A stretch of 45,162 nt of DNA from a virus (IMGVR_UViG_3300006917_000008:1-45162); one strand, 5' to 3'. Positions 8,838 through 17,477 are shown, numbered from the stretch's first letter. A program made the numbers and translations. Notes: a model not told the origin generated them from the letters alone.

Positions 8838-9479
8838 TCAGACGATCCGCACCCCCTGGACGGAGGCCGTTTGCGGCGTGAGACTGATGCTTGGGGCATC
8901 GGGGAAATTGTCGTCGTTGATGGCGATATCGTCGAAGTAGACCTTGCCGGTCGCCCAGTCGCCACCGGTGATGTCGCCGCCAATGTATAGGTAACGCGTA
9001 CTCGGGTCTTCTCCTCCAGCATTGCGATTAGCCGCAGCGAACGTGACGCCATCCAGGCGCGCTTCCAGGTGCACTGAGCTGGGGGTGGTGGCGTTGACGA
9101 GGAGTTCGATGCGGTACCATTGCCCCGTGGATAGTGCCGATGAGGTCGCAATGTCACCACCAAAATCGCTCGCGGCAAATAGTATCCCATCGGGTTGCAG
9201 GCGCAGCGAGATTGCAGTACCGGCATCCACATCTTCTTGCCTTGCGATATCACCAGCATTATCGGGAAGAGTATGGACATAGAACCAAAAACGAGTATAA
9301 GTGACAGGCACCCCGCCGGCTGAAAGATCGGTGCGCACAGACTCAAGTGGATCGCACTCCAGCGCATAGCTACCGGCGTGCTTAATGCTCGTCACGATTG
9401 ATGGGGTAGAGTCGAAAGGGACAAACCCTTCGGTGGCGAGGTTATTGGATTCAAAGTCGCTGGTGAATAGGCGGGCCAT
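8838..9479 (-). CDS. ConA-like lectin / jelly-roll tail protein
   Basis: 213 residues. The pattern is typical of the concanavalin A-like lectin/glucanase fold: FESNNL near the start, SYALEC, WYRIELLVNA with LEARLDG, and near the end GKVYFDDIAIN. The C-terminal 25 residues are a separate short strand region. There is no signal peptide. Such domains bind or cut glycans; in a phage this fits a receptor-binding tail protein. The -10 box upstream ends only 8 nt before the ATG, so the mRNA is probably leaderless. Catalytic activity is not shown by the sequence. Confidence 0.65.
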   Translation of the reverse strand: MARLFTSDFESNNLATEGFVPFDSTPSIVTSIKHAGSYALECDPLESVRTDLSAGGVPVTYTRFWFYVHTLPDNAGDIARQEDVDAGTAISLRLQPDGILFAASDFGGDIATSSALSTGQWYRIELLVNATTPSSVHLEARLDGVTFAAANRNAGGEDPSTRYLYIGGDITGGDWATGKVYFDDIAINDDNFPDAPSISLTPQTASVQGVRIV

Positions 9480-9487
9480 ATGGTCGT

Positions 9488-9516
9488 ATTGTGCTACAAG
9501 CCGAAGTTTATGTCAA
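9488..9516 (-). promoter_or_regulatory. Promoter predicting a leaderless mRNA
   Basis: TTGACA (9516-9511) directly follows the TAA stop (9519-9517) of the upstream gene; 17-bp spacer; CACAAT (9493-9488). The predicted start is about 9481, 1-3 nt before the ATG at 9479. Confidence 0.6.
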
Positions 9517-10317
9517 TTAAAACTCGGTGGGGTATTGCGTCCCATCGTTATCAATATGCCTGCAAAAGATATTCGTGTCGACCAGGAACGGGTATTTCAT
9601 CTTCTGGAACTTGTCCCAGCCGCTCTTCTTGAAGAAGCCGCCCTCCATGACGCGCGTGCACCAGTCGAGATCGCTCGTCCCGGTCACCTGGCCGAACTCG
9701 CCCTTCTCCTCGTCGAACCACTGCTCCAAAGGGGCGTTGAAAACGCGCCTGACGGTGCGACCTTGCACCACGTATTCCGGCGACTCTTTCCACATGGCAC
9801 GCAGCAGTCCCATATGGATCAGGAGCATCCCCGTGGGGACGCCGTCGGCGTAGACCAGGTCGCCGCGTTTCCATTTGGTGTAGTAGCTCGTGCCACGGCC
9901 GCGATAGATCATCGGTTCGGCGGGGACTGAGCGGGTGAAATAAAGGCCGCTGATCACCGGGTGGCTCTCGTCGCGGATGTACTTGTTGAAGCGCAGGATG
10001 GCGTCGGGTGGGGGGATGGTGTCGTCCTCCAGTAGCCAGAGCCACTCGAACTCCTTCTCGATGGCGTGCTGCACGATCAGGTTCTGGGCGTCGGCGACGG
10101 AGAAGCGCTGGGGGATGTAGGGGTTGAGGAACTGCACCACGTTGACCATGCTCCAATTGGTGGGGATCGTCATGCCGTAGCGACCGGCGGCCCACTCCAT
10201 GCGGATATCGCCCTCGGTGGGCGTGCCGATCATGACGCGGTTGACGTACTTGCTCGTCCCCGAGTCCTGGATCATCCTATACCCCTTAACTGGTGAGCGC
10301 TGTTTTTTAGTTGCCAT
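9517..10317 (-). CDS. GT-A type glycosyltransferase
   Basis: 266 residues. It shows the layout of GT2-like enzymes: an early RVMIGTPTEGDIRMEW strand, then WLWLLEDDTIPPPDA holding the D-x-D-like metal site (around residue 98), then GVPTGMLLIHM and GTSDLDWCTRV acceptor/catalytic-type segments. It has no membrane segments and so is cytoplasmic. It overlaps the methyltransferase gene upstream by 11 bp. Both probably modify a host or virion glycan, since they are embedded among tail-fibre genes. Donor and acceptor cannot be named. Confidence 0.75.
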   Translation of the reverse strand: MATKKQRSPVKGYRMIQDSGTSKYVNRVMIGTPTEGDIRMEWAAGRYGMTIPTNWSMVNVVQFLNPYIPQRFSVADAQNLIVQHAIEKEFEWLWLLEDDTIPPPDAILRFNKYIRDESHPVISGLYFTRSVPAEPMIYRGRGTSYYTKWKRGDLVYADGVPTGMLLIHMGLLRAMWKESPEYVVQGRTVRRVFNAPLEQWFDEEKGEFGQVTGTSDLDWCTRVMEGGFFKKSGWDKFQKMKYPFLVDTNIFCRHIDNDGTQYPTEF

Positions 10318-10864
10318 AGTGTATTTTCCTGTCTGCGTGATACGCGGGATCGTCGCGACGTTTGATCAGGACGACACTCAGGTTCCCTTCCTTACTCAGC
10401 GAGAGCGTCCCTGGCTTGATCTTCCAGGGGGCCGGTTCGTAGATGCCGTACAGTTGGCCGCCGGTCTTGGGGCCGAGCGGATCGAAGTATTCCCAGGTGA
10501 TCTGCGTGCAACCGTTGCAATGGCTGGGGTCCTGCCAGTAACCGGGCGATCCGGCATAGGGCGTGACGATCGCGAACTCGCCGTCGTATTTCAGCGTCCG
10601 CCAGACCTCCGACATGAAATTGATGAAGATCCCCTTCGTGGGGTTGATGTGCTCGACGACGTGCGAGGCGACCGCCACCACGGCGCACTCATCGGGGAGG
10701 GCTTTCCAGGGGAACTCCTCCAAGTCCTGGATGATATCGACGTGCCCCTCGATCGGGCGATAGTCGATGCCGACCCAGTCGGGGCCCTGCTTATTGCCGC
10801 CGCAGCCGATGTCGAGCTTGATGCCCCCTTTGGTCTTGAGTAGATGTTTGATTGACTGCTTCAT
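10307..10864 (-). CDS. Class I SAM-dependent methyltransferase
   Basis: 185 residues from ATG 10864. Motif I is KLDIGCGGNKQG (about residues 16-27), the acidic strand-2 end is VGIDYRP, and SHVVEHI matches motif post-II of UbiE/UbiG-like enzymes. It is followed by WRTLKYDGEFAIVTPY. The protein ends with a long segment used for substrate binding in this group. It overlaps the glycosyltransferase gene downstream, suggesting joint action on a sugar. The start codon directly follows a strong hairpin and T-run and has no Shine-Dalgarno site. Confidence 0.8.
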   Translation of the reverse strand: MKQSIKHLLKTKGGIKLDIGCGGNKQGPDWVGIDYRPIEGHVDIIQDLEEFPWKALPDECAVVAVASHVVEHINPTKGIFINFMSEVWRTLKYDGEFAIVTPYAGSPGYWQDPSHCNGCTQITWEYFDPLGPKTGGQLYGIYEPAPWKIKPGTLSLSKEGNLSVVLIKRRDDPAYHADRKIHYGN

Positions 10865-10922
10865 AAAAAACAAAGACGCGTGAGAAGTTGTCGAAACTCA
10901 CGCGTCTGTATCTTGACAACTT
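10865..10922 (-). promoter_or_regulatory. Leader hairpin with loop-pairing potential (attenuator or terminator)
   Basis: On the minus strand a perfect 10-bp stem GACGCGTGAG/CTCACGCGTC (10906-10875) is followed by TTTGTTTTTT and immediately the ATG at 10864. Its 12-nt loop contains GACAACTT (10892-10885), exactly complementary to AAGTTGTC just upstream (10922-10915). The two pairings could form a pseudoknot or exclude each other. It also serves as the terminator region for the gene ending at 10949. Confidence 0.65.
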
Positions 10923-10948
10923 TTTATACACAACTTCGATACTATAGG

Positions 10949-11440
10949 TTATGAAAAGATAATATCGTAAGTCACGTTCACATTTTGATTGGTCGCACAG
11001 GCACTACTGGTGTAGGTGTTGCCCGCGAATAAAGTCCCGCCCGCTGCGGTCGAGGTGTTGAACAGCCCGATATTCGAGATGTTCTTGCTCGCCGTAACGA
11101 AAGAGTCTTGTGAAGCAAAGGTCGCAGTGAAGCGGACCGTCTTCGATGCCGATGAAGTCGCAGCCGTGACCGCTTCTCGCACTGATTGCTCGCCCGCAAG
11201 CGAGGTGTCCGATGCTGCTGGCGCGCCGCCGGTGCCGATGGCCATATGGGAAACGTATTTCGAACCAGCGATTGAGCCGAGTGCACTCACTAAGTACTGG
11301 TTAAATCCGAGGTTCGTAATTTGGTTGCGGCGTACGCCTGAATCACCGACGATCACGGTCTTGCCGTCCCGGTCCTCCGTGATTTGGAGCCGAAAACATC
11401 CCTTAACCCCCGTGTTGTCGTGTAGTTTTGTTTTTTTCAT
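10949..11440 (-). CDS. Phage structural protein (tail or decoration type)
   Basis: 163 residues, beta-rich, small and polar. It contains AIGTGGAPAASDTSLAGE followed by an Arg and ISNIGLFNTSTAAGGTLFA. This pattern is widely seen in phage minor tail, tail-fibre-attachment and decoration proteins. No membrane segment or signal peptide. The start has one of the best Shine-Dalgarno sites of the window (AGGAGGTG, about 8 nt before ATG) and its own promoter right after the upstream stop codon, so high expression is likely. The exact structural role is unknown. Confidence 0.65.
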   Translation of the reverse strand: MKKTKLHDNTGVKGCFRLQITEDRDGKTVIVGDSGVRRNQITNLGFNQYLVSALGSIAGSKYVSHMAIGTGGAPAASDTSLAGEQSVREAVTAATSSASKTVRFTATFASQDSFVTASKNISNIGLFNTSTAAGGTLFAGNTYTSSACATNQNVNVTYDIIFS

Positions 11441-11456
11441 GTAGTTTTCACCTCCT

Positions 11457-11485
11457 TTCTTATCATTGTTTCTTATTTATGTCAA
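11457..11485 (-). promoter_or_regulatory. Sigma70-type promoter abutting a stop codon
   Basis: TTGACA (11485-11480) starts immediately after the TAG stop of the upstream gene; 17-bp spacer; TAAGAA (11462-11457). It drives the well-translated structural gene at 10949-11440. Confidence 0.65.
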
Positions 11486-11824
11486 CTATGAATAGTCCAG
11501 CGCCGTCAGGTCCGTGGCTACGTTGTCGAAGTTACTGTCCCCATCGGCCCAGGTGACGACGAGGCCGGTGGATTCGTCGATCTTGCGGCATTGCCACAGG
11601 GCGGCGGACTGGTCGGTCCCCGGCGCGGCCATCGCCAGGTAGGTCACTGCGTTCACGGTGGTGATCTTGATCGCCATGTTGGAGGCGTTGAGGCGCTGGA
11701 GGTTCTGCCCATCGTAGCCCAAGCTCTCCGCGACCGGCACCTGAAACTCGGGATCGAAACCCATGTTATCGATGTGCGTCGGGCTGTAGGGTTTCTCGTG
11801 ATTTTTGGTCCTGTCTATTGCCAT
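11486..11824 (-). CDS. Small virion-region protein, function unknown
   Basis: 112 residues, starting MAIDRTKNHEKPYSP. It is soluble and beta-rich with a C-terminal WADGDSNFDN segment. It overlaps the upstream gene by 10 bp, so it is translationally coupled to it. Its position between the tail fibre and a structural protein suggests a tail component. No family recognised. Confidence 0.55.
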   Translation of the reverse strand: MAIDRTKNHEKPYSPTHIDNMGFDPEFQVPVAESLGYDGQNLQRLNASNMAIKITTVNAVTYLAMAAPGTDQSAALWQCRKIDESTGLVVTWADGDSNFDNVATDLTALDYS

Positions 11825-12324
11825 ATGCGCTTCCCTTCCATCATGCGGAATACCGCGTCATCCATCTCCTGGGCCGATTTCATGCGCGAGAGCTGCATGA
11901 ACGTGCGGCGCTTCTCCGCCGGGTCTTTCATGAAGGCCAGGCCCTTCCACGCCTGTACCAGGCCCCCCAGGCGCTCGAGGACCACCCCCGGTTCGGCCTG
12001 CGGATCGAGGTCGAAGCCCTCCTTGAGACTATCGAGCACGCGCTTGATCGTCGATTCGGTCGGGGTCGCCCCGCGCTGGCGCACCAGCTCCAGGATGTAC
12101 TCGGTCGCGTCTGCGAGGTGGGCGCGATCTTCGGGCGGGATGCCGATCGGATCCTCGACGCCGAGGGCGAGGAGTACCGCCTCTTCGGCCCCCTGCCCCT
12201 CTACGGGCTCTTCCATGCCCAAATCGACATTACTCCCTATTTCATTCTTCGGGGCCTCGATTGTAGGCTCCTGCGGCGTCACAGGGGGTGGTGGGGCACT
12301 GGATCGGAAAACGGTGTCGCTCAT
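11815..12324 (-). CDS. Helical virion-region protein, possible tail assembly factor
   Basis: 169 residues. The first 60 are Pro/Glu-rich and probably disordered; the rest is helical (residues about 65-165), with a basic end (RMMEGKRIW). It overlaps the next gene by 10 bp. Small acidic helical proteins in this place of tail clusters are often assembly chaperones, but no specific match can be claimed. Confidence 0.5.
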   Translation of the reverse strand: MSDTVFRSSAPPPPVTPQEPTIEAPKNEIGSNVDLGMEEPVEGQGAEEAVLLALGVEDPIGIPPEDRAHLADATEYILELVRQRGATPTESTIKRVLDSLKEGFDLDPQAEPGVVLERLGGLVQAWKGLAFMKDPAEKRRTFMQLSRMKSAQEMDDAVFRMMEGKRIWQ

Positions 12325-12331
12325 GATTCGT

Positions 12332-13723
12332 TTAGGCGAAGCCTATCGCCCCCTCCCCGTAATAATTGGTGCCGTCGAAGTAGAACCGCGCGATGTCGAT
12401 AGCCCCGTCGGTGGTCGACCAGGTGGGCTCCGCGCCGCCCGCCCATTTCACCGTCCCCGGCCAGGATGGATTCCTGTTTGTCCCGCTGTGGATGATGCGC
12501 AGCGTCAGGTTGCAGGGTCCGGGGGGTGCGGTGAAGGTGTAGGTACAATCACCGTTCAGCGTCGTCTTTTGCACATTCCCCACGCCCCAATCGATCGTGT
12601 CGGCGGTCGAGCTATTGCCGTTGTCGGTCTCCGCATCGTGATAGAAGGTTTCGGTGATCTGGAGGTCGACCAGTTGCGTGAGTCCCGACGTTACCTTCAG
12701 CGCGGCGATGGCGGCGTTGTAACTGGTGATCTTGAGGCGGGCGGTGCTGACGGGGGACTCCTCGCCGATCGAGACGTAGCCGTTCCCCTCATAGTCGTCG
12801 CCGAAGAGTTGTATGACCGTCTCGCCCTCGCTGCCTAGCTGGAGTTCGTAGGCCCCCGTATTGCTGACCAGTGTTTTGATGAACGCCGTGCGGTCCTCCG
12901 AGCTTGAGCCATTCCAGTAGGTGCCGGTGAGGAGGAGGCTGGGGGAGGTGATGTTGGGGCTGCCCCCGCTGGCATCGGTCGCGGTAAGGCCAAGGTTCCC
13001 CGTCAGGTCTGAGCCCGACACCGCGACCTTCGCGTCGAGCGCCGCCTGGAGGTCGGTCTGGGAAGCCAGTGTGCCGGTGATGTCGCCCCAGTCGACCGGA
13101 TCGCCACCGACGGACGCGGCGGTGAGGGTCGTGCCGGTGAGGGTGAGTCCGCTCCCGGCGGTGAGATAGGTGTAGGCCCCGGCCGAGTCGTCCCAGAAGA
13201 GGATCCGGTCGGCGTTCGGATCGGCTAAATCGGCGATCTGCTGGAGTCCGGCGTCCTGTGCTTGCACGTCGGTGCCGATCACCAGGCCCAGGTTCGTCCG
13301 CGCGCCCGAGGCGTTCGAGGCCCCGGTGCCGCCGTCCGCGACGGCGAGGTCGGTGATGCCGGTGATCGCACCCCCGGCGATCGTGACGTTGCCGGCCGAC
13401 TGGGTGGACATGGAGCCGAGCCCGTGGACCGACGACCCGACGCCAGCGATGTGGGTGTCAATCTGGGCATGGGTATTACTGCCGATGTTGGAGAGTCCCG
13501 TGTGGTCGATCTGCGCCCCGTCGCCGCCCGCATGGTCGTGCGAGTCGCCGTTGGTCACGCCCTTAGCCAGGGGAGCATAGACAGCGTCCAGCGTCGCTTT
13601 AGTCACCTTCTTGGTGGTCCCGGACGTGCCCCCGGTGGTGTCGGAGACATCCACGATCGGGAGGAGGTCGCCTGAGGCGAGCGAGGTCAGTTCTGTTAAT
13701 GATGATATCTTTCGTCCTGCCAT
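12332..13723 (-). CDS. Tail fibre protein
   Basis: 463 residues. The N-terminus (KISSLTELTSLASGDLLPIV with an early VTKATL) is the common virion-attachment start of tail fibres. The middle has the repeat hallmark VADGGTGASNASGARTNLGL. The C-terminus (about residues 380-463) is a beta-rich head ending FYFDGTNYYGEG, as in many receptor-binding tips. Gly/Thr/Asp-rich overall; no membrane segments. The ATG follows the nozzle gene stop by 1 nt without a Shine-Dalgarno site, so reinitiation is likely. Receptor unknown. Confidence 0.8.
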   Translation of the reverse strand: MAGRKISSLTELTSLASGDLLPIVDVSDTTGGTSGTTKKVTKATLDAVYAPLAKGVTNGDSHDHAGGDGAQIDHTGLSNIGSNTHAQIDTHIAGVGSSVHGLGSMSTQSAGNVTIAGGAITGITDLAVADGGTGASNASGARTNLGLVIGTDVQAQDAGLQQIADLADPNADRILFWDDSAGAYTYLTAGSGLTLTGTTLTAASVGGDPVDWGDITGTLASQTDLQAALDAKVAVSGSDLTGNLGLTATDASGGSPNITSPSLLLTGTYWNGSSSEDRTAFIKTLVSNTGAYELQLGSEGETVIQLFGDDYEGNGYVSIGEESPVSTARLKITSYNAAIAALKVTSGLTQLVDLQITETFYHDAETDNGNSSTADTIDWGVGNVQKTTLNGDCTYTFTAPPGPCNLTLRIIHSGTNRNPSWPGTVKWAGGAEPTWSTTDGAIDIARFYFDGTNYYGEGAIGFA

Positions 13724-13724
13724 A

Positions 13725-15692
13725 TTATTCGAGTAATAGGTCCTCCACCTGGTCGGTCCCCGACGACGACGACGGATCGCTGCCCACGACCTCGCCGCTC
13801 TTCCGGTACCTGATCGATCGCGCCTTGGCGGTCATCGAGGCGAGAAGGAGCGTGAAGTTGGCCGTCGCGCCCTGGTTGTCGAACTCCAGCATGAAGCTGC
13901 GGCCCTCCAGGTTGACGTTGCGGATCGTCCTGAGCACGTTCTCGTCCTGGCTGGAGACACCGGAACCGGTCGATTCGCCGAAGAGGAAGTCGGTGAAGGT
14001 GTAGTGCCCGAAGTTGACCGTGGGGGAGATGGTGCCGATGTTGGAGGTGTAGACGGTGTCCACCCCATCCTTGATGATGTTCAGGCGGATCGTCCCCGAG
14101 GGCCGTCTGAGCACGACGTTGACATCCTTGAGCTTCTTGTAGCGGTCGAGCTCCTTGAAGTGTTCGGCTTTGATGCGGTAGTAGCCCCGGATGGAGGAGC
14201 CGAAATCGGTCGAGCCGGATAGTATCTCCTTGACGTAGCCCGAGGCGTCGTCCCCGTAGAGGAAATGGGTCACGCCGTCGGTGCCCCGGTAGGTGGTCCA
14301 GCAATTCGCCTGGATATTACTCCACTTAACCCAACCGAGCCGCTCACGGTCGTAGACCAGCGCCTTGCTATTGGTGGCGCTGCCTGACGGCGTGTAGGCG
14401 AAGATCGCCAGGTTTTTGGTGGAGTCGGAGACGTAGATCGCCGAGACGTTCTGGACGTAGGCCGGGTCGATGGTGCTGACGACCGAGCGCACGCGCGAGG
14501 AGAGCTCGTTGGTCCTGAGCACGTCGAAGGCGAAGCCGGCTTCGTTGCCGATGGTGAAGACGCCCCGACGACTCATGAAAAACACATCGTTCTCCACCCC
14601 GATGATGCTCCTGGGAGCGATGGCGCCCACCGAAGGATTCACCAGGACGACCTGGGGCAGGCCGTCGGTCGTGAAGGAGAACTGGTAGATCGAGTCCTCC
14701 TTGAAGACGATCAGCGAGTTCTTGAACACGATCAGGCCGGTGATCACCTGGCCGTCGTTCTTGGAGATGTCGATGAAGCCGCCGCCCGAGCCGACGGTGA
14801 AGTCGTGGACCTTGTCCCCGCCGCCCGAATAGTAGAGCCGTGAGGGGTTGGCGGGATCGCCGGCGAGGAAGAGCGAGTCCTTATAGAGCGCGACATATTT
14901 CCCCTTCTGCCCCCCGGTCGAGTTGCCTTCGGGTGGGGTGAAGGTCGTGGACGGGGTGACGGTGCCCTTGTCGACATAGGTGGTGGAGCTGTTGCCCTCG
15001 ACGTAGGTGATAAAGCGCCAGTCGCCATCCTTGCGGCCGTAAACGTTGTAGCCGATGGCGTTGGTGACCGTGGACCAGGTGACGGTCATGTAGTTGGAGG
15101 TGTCCAGCACCGACTGGTTGAGCGTGGTCGATCCGGCGGTGGAGCCGGTGGTCTCGCCCACGGCGGTGACGGCGGTGATCTTGTAGCTGAAGGTGTAGGA
15201 GCCGGATGAGCCGGTCCTGGTGGCGGTGGGCGCTGACGGGGCGGAGATCGCCGTGAAGCTGGTGATCGAAGAGCCGTCGTAGTAGGTCAGGGCATCCGTG
15301 CCGTTGCAGAGGTAGAGGCGGTCGTAGGCCATCACGCCCTCGGTGTTGAGGGTGGTGGTGTAGGTGAAGCCGCTGACGTTATCCCAGTCCGCCCCGTCGT
15401 ACTCCTGGAGGGTGGTACCCGACATGCGGAGGAGTTTCCTGGTGCCGTCCGACTTGTAGAACGGGAAGAGGCCGGTGACGCGAGAGCCCGACTCCGAGCC
15501 GAAGTAGGCCTGGCCGTCGCGGGGACACTGGACCTTGCCGTCCTCCACGAGCTGGATATCCTGCGCCTCGCTGAGTTCGTCCGGGCGGATCTGGGTGTTA
15601 CTGACGAGCAGGTTGAGGCCACGAATCCACTTCTCCATGCGGGAGGTGAGGGTCGGCTCTTCCTTGAAATTGGTGACGAATCTTCTGCCCAT
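13725..15692 (-). CDS. Tail tubular nozzle / stabilisation protein
   Basis: 655 residues. The start region (MEKWIRGLNLLVSNTQIRPD, then SEAQDIQLVEDGKV) matches the opening of podovirus nozzle and DNA-stabilisation proteins (T7 gp12/P22 gp10 type). An Fn3-like domain (about residues 150-235, SAPSAPTATRTG and SYKITAV) precedes a beta-propeller-like body with repeated FKNSLIVF and ALYKDSLFLAG strands. It directly follows the adaptor gene, as in T7-like clusters. The C-terminal tail is Ser/Asp-rich. No enzyme motif. Confidence 0.75.
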   Translation of the reverse strand: MGRRFVTNFKEEPTLTSRMEKWIRGLNLLVSNTQIRPDELSEAQDIQLVEDGKVQCPRDGQAYFGSESGSRVTGLFPFYKSDGTRKLLRMSGTTLQEYDGADWDNVSGFTYTTTLNTEGVMAYDRLYLCNGTDALTYYDGSSITSFTAISAPSAPTATRTGSSGSYTFSYKITAVTAVGETTGSTAGSTTLNQSVLDTSNYMTVTWSTVTNAIGYNVYGRKDGDWRFITYVEGNSSTTYVDKGTVTPSTTFTPPEGNSTGGQKGKYVALYKDSLFLAGDPANPSRLYYSGGGDKVHDFTVGSGGGFIDISKNDGQVITGLIVFKNSLIVFKEDSIYQFSFTTDGLPQVVLVNPSVGAIAPRSIIGVENDVFFMSRRGVFTIGNEAGFAFDVLRTNELSSRVRSVVSTIDPAYVQNVSAIYVSDSTKNLAIFAYTPSGSATNSKALVYDRERLGWVKWSNIQANCWTTYRGTDGVTHFLYGDDASGYVKEILSGSTDFGSSIRGYYRIKAEHFKELDRYKKLKDVNVVLRRPSGTIRLNIIKDGVDTVYTSNIGTISPTVNFGHYTFTDFLFGESTGSGVSSQDENVLRTIRNVNLEGRSFMLEFDNQGATANFTLLLASMTAKARSIRYRKSGEVVGSDPSSSSGTDQVEDLLLE

Positions 15693-15695
15693 ACG

Positions 15696-16382
15696 TTAAT
15701 AGCTGCCAAAGCCGCGAGGCGTGATGCTATTCTCGATCGCGGTCATGGCATAGAGTTGGTTGTGGGCGGGGGACTGCTCCATCCCGATCAGTTCCTCGAT
15801 CAGTTGCTCCGCCTCCTGTTTGGCGAGCTGCTCCTTCTGGAGCTCCTCCTCGCCGTGGTAGATGTCGGCCATCGCCAAGAGGGCGATCACCCGGATATTC
15901 GGGCAGATCACCGCGTCGCTGGTGGCCGTGCGGATTGGCGGTTGGAAGAAGTAGGAGTAGTAGATGGTGTCGGCGACCGCCACGACCGGGTTGATGTGCA
16001 TCTTCCAGGCGTCGGTGGCCTGGTCGTACCACTCGTAGGCGATCTTGGCCGCCGCGTTGTTGTTGATCAGGTTCTGGTACTGCATGTAATCGACGATGGC
16101 GACGCGCTTGTCCTCGGTCTGGCCGCCGATGTAAACCTCGGAGAGGCCCTTCTCGCGCATGGGGTAGGTTGACGAGCCGATGGTGTAGTCGCCGGTGCCG
16201 TCACCGGTGGTGGTGGCGTTGCGGATGAGGTGGACGCGCCAGAAGTTGCGGCGGGCGAAGTCGCGCTCAGCATTGGAGACGGCCCTGATGCGCAAGGCGT
16301 CGGTATTGACCGCGCTCTCGCCGCGCAGGTCGGAGATGAGTTGGAGGATATCGCTGACTGTTGAACTCGAAAGTGTGGCCAT
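15696..16382 (-). CDS. Head-tail adaptor (gp11/gp4-type connector)
   Basis: 228 residues from ATG 16382. It is helical at the start (SDILQLISDLRGESAVNTDALRI split by the AVSNAERDFARR helix), then a beta region with FFQPPI, then a long C-terminal helix (EEELQKEQLAKQEAEQLIEE). This arrangement and its position directly before the nozzle gene fit podoviral portal-to-nozzle adaptors. A longer reading frame to 16475 crosses the hairpin leader and promoter and is not used. No Shine-Dalgarno site is seen. Confidence 0.7.
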   Translation of the reverse strand: MATLSSSTVSDILQLISDLRGESAVNTDALRIRAVSNAERDFARRNFWRVHLIRNATTTGDGTGDYTIGSSTYPMREKGLSEVYIGGQTEDKRVAIVDYMQYQNLINNNAAAKIAYEWYDQATDAWKMHINPVVAVADTIYYSYFFQPPIRTATSDAVICPNIRVIALLAMADIYHGEEELQKEQLAKQEAEQLIEELIGMEQSPAHNQLYAMTAIENSITPRGFGSY

Positions 16383-16387
16383 AATAC

Positions 16388-16424
16388 GCAAACAGACTCC
16401 CATCAAAGGAGCCTGCGTGTTTGC
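16388..16424 (-). promoter_or_regulatory. Leader hairpin directly before the adaptor start
   Basis: Minus-strand stem GCAAACA/TGTTTGC continued by CAG/CTG and GGCTCC/GGGAGT-type pairs around a small loop. It ends 5 nt before the ATG at 16382 and has no long T-run. This may be a processing (RNase III-like) or stability element rather than a terminator. Confidence 0.55.
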
Positions 16425-16446
16425 TGCACGAGCGGCAATTTCCTTG

Positions 16447-16475
16447 ATAGTAGGTTCTTTGTCGGTTCGTGTCAA
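16447..16475 (-). promoter_or_regulatory. Near-consensus promoter abutting a stop codon
   Basis: TTGACA (16475-16470) directly after the TGA stop of the glycosyltransferase gene, 17-bp spacer, TACTAT (16452-16447). It would drive the adaptor, nozzle and fibre genes with a leader of about 58 nt containing the hairpin at 16388-16424. Confidence 0.7.
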
Positions 16476-17468
16476 TCAGGACAACAAGAGGGATTTGTAG
16501 GCGCGCTCCCATTTGGCGATCTCGTGCCGCAGATCGTGCTTGGCGAGGGCGAGCGAGTGGGCCTGGCTGGCGATGTCGTTGCGCAAGATGGGGCTGAGGA
16601 TCAGGTTCTCCAGCGCCCGCTCCCACTGGTTGGCGTTCTCGGCGATCATGCCGAACGCGCCGTCGAAGCCCCGGAAGTTGTAGACCGTCGGAGAATAGAC
16701 GCCGGGGATGCGGTTGATGGCGTACTCCTGGAACTTGATGTTCGATTTGGCCCGGTTGAAGGGGGTGTCCCTGAGCGGGGCCATGCCGATATCGAGCCTG
16801 AGGCTGGCGAGCTTCTCCGGCCAGATGTCGAACCCCACCCCGAGCTGGGCCTCGATGGGGCAGCCCTTGAATATGTCGGCCAGGCGCGGGTCGCCGACGG
16901 TGATGATGCGCACCTGCGGATATTTCGCGCAGAGGCGCTTCAGCGGCTCGACGAGGATCTGGAGGTCGTCGTAGTGGGTGATCGAACCGGCCCAGCCGAT
17001 GCGGATGGTGTCCGACGTGTTGGGCTGATAGGGGCGCATCCAGCGCTCCAAATCCATCGCGTTGGGGAGGATGGCGGTGTGATCGGTGTACTTGCGGGAG
17101 GCGATCTCCAGGTGGCGATTCGTGACGGTGACCAGATCGGCGATCTCCATCGTGCGCCTGACCACCTCGGGGGCGTTGGTGAGGTCGTGCGCGACCTTGT
17201 AGGGGTTGTCGTCGGCCACGTCGAGCGCGTCGTCGAGATCGACCACGATCTTCTTCCCGAACTCCTGCTGATGGGCGTAGAGCAGGGCGATCCCCTCGCG
17301 GTCTACGGTCCCCTTGAGGACATAGATATCCGCCCAGGTCGCCACCTCATCGGTGATGCCGGTGCGGATCACCCGCGCCTCGTGGCCGAGTCGGTTGAGG
17401 TATTTTGCCGGGTCATACATTCGCCAGTATGCTGAGCCCCCTGGCGGTGGGAACATTGCTATTTTCAT
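16476..17468 (-). CDS. GT4-like (GT-B) glycosyltransferase
   Basis: 330 residues, soluble. The N-terminal half starts KIAMFPPPGG and carries the VVDLDDALD segment and VTVTNRHLEI; the C-terminal half has IRIGWAGSITHYDD and DIGMAPLRDTPFNRAKSNIK, which match the nucleotide-sugar-binding part of GT4 enzymes (the acidic residue is replaced in part). GT-B enzymes of this type transfer hexoses to lipids or polysaccharides. It is the last gene of the sugar-modification cassette and lies next to the adaptor promoter. Confidence 0.75.
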   Translation of the reverse strand: MKIAMFPPPGGSAYWRMYDPAKYLNRLGHEARVIRTGITDEVATWADIYVLKGTVDREGIALLYAHQQEFGKKIVVDLDDALDVADDNPYKVAHDLTNAPEVVRRTMEIADLVTVTNRHLEIASRKYTDHTAILPNAMDLERWMRPYQPNTSDTIRIGWAGSITHYDDLQILVEPLKRLCAKYPQVRIITVGDPRLADIFKGCPIEAQLGVGFDIWPEKLASLRLDIGMAPLRDTPFNRAKSNIKFQEYAINRIPGVYSPTVYNFRGFDGAFGMIAENANQWERALENLILSPILRNDIASQAHSLALAKHDLRHEIAKWERAYKSLLLS

Positions 17469-17477
17469 GGGACAGGG

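Noticed and set aside
10914-10945. Plus-strand promoter starting with TTGACA at 10914
   Set aside because: The -10 position (TCGATA) is poor and no plus-strand gene follows.
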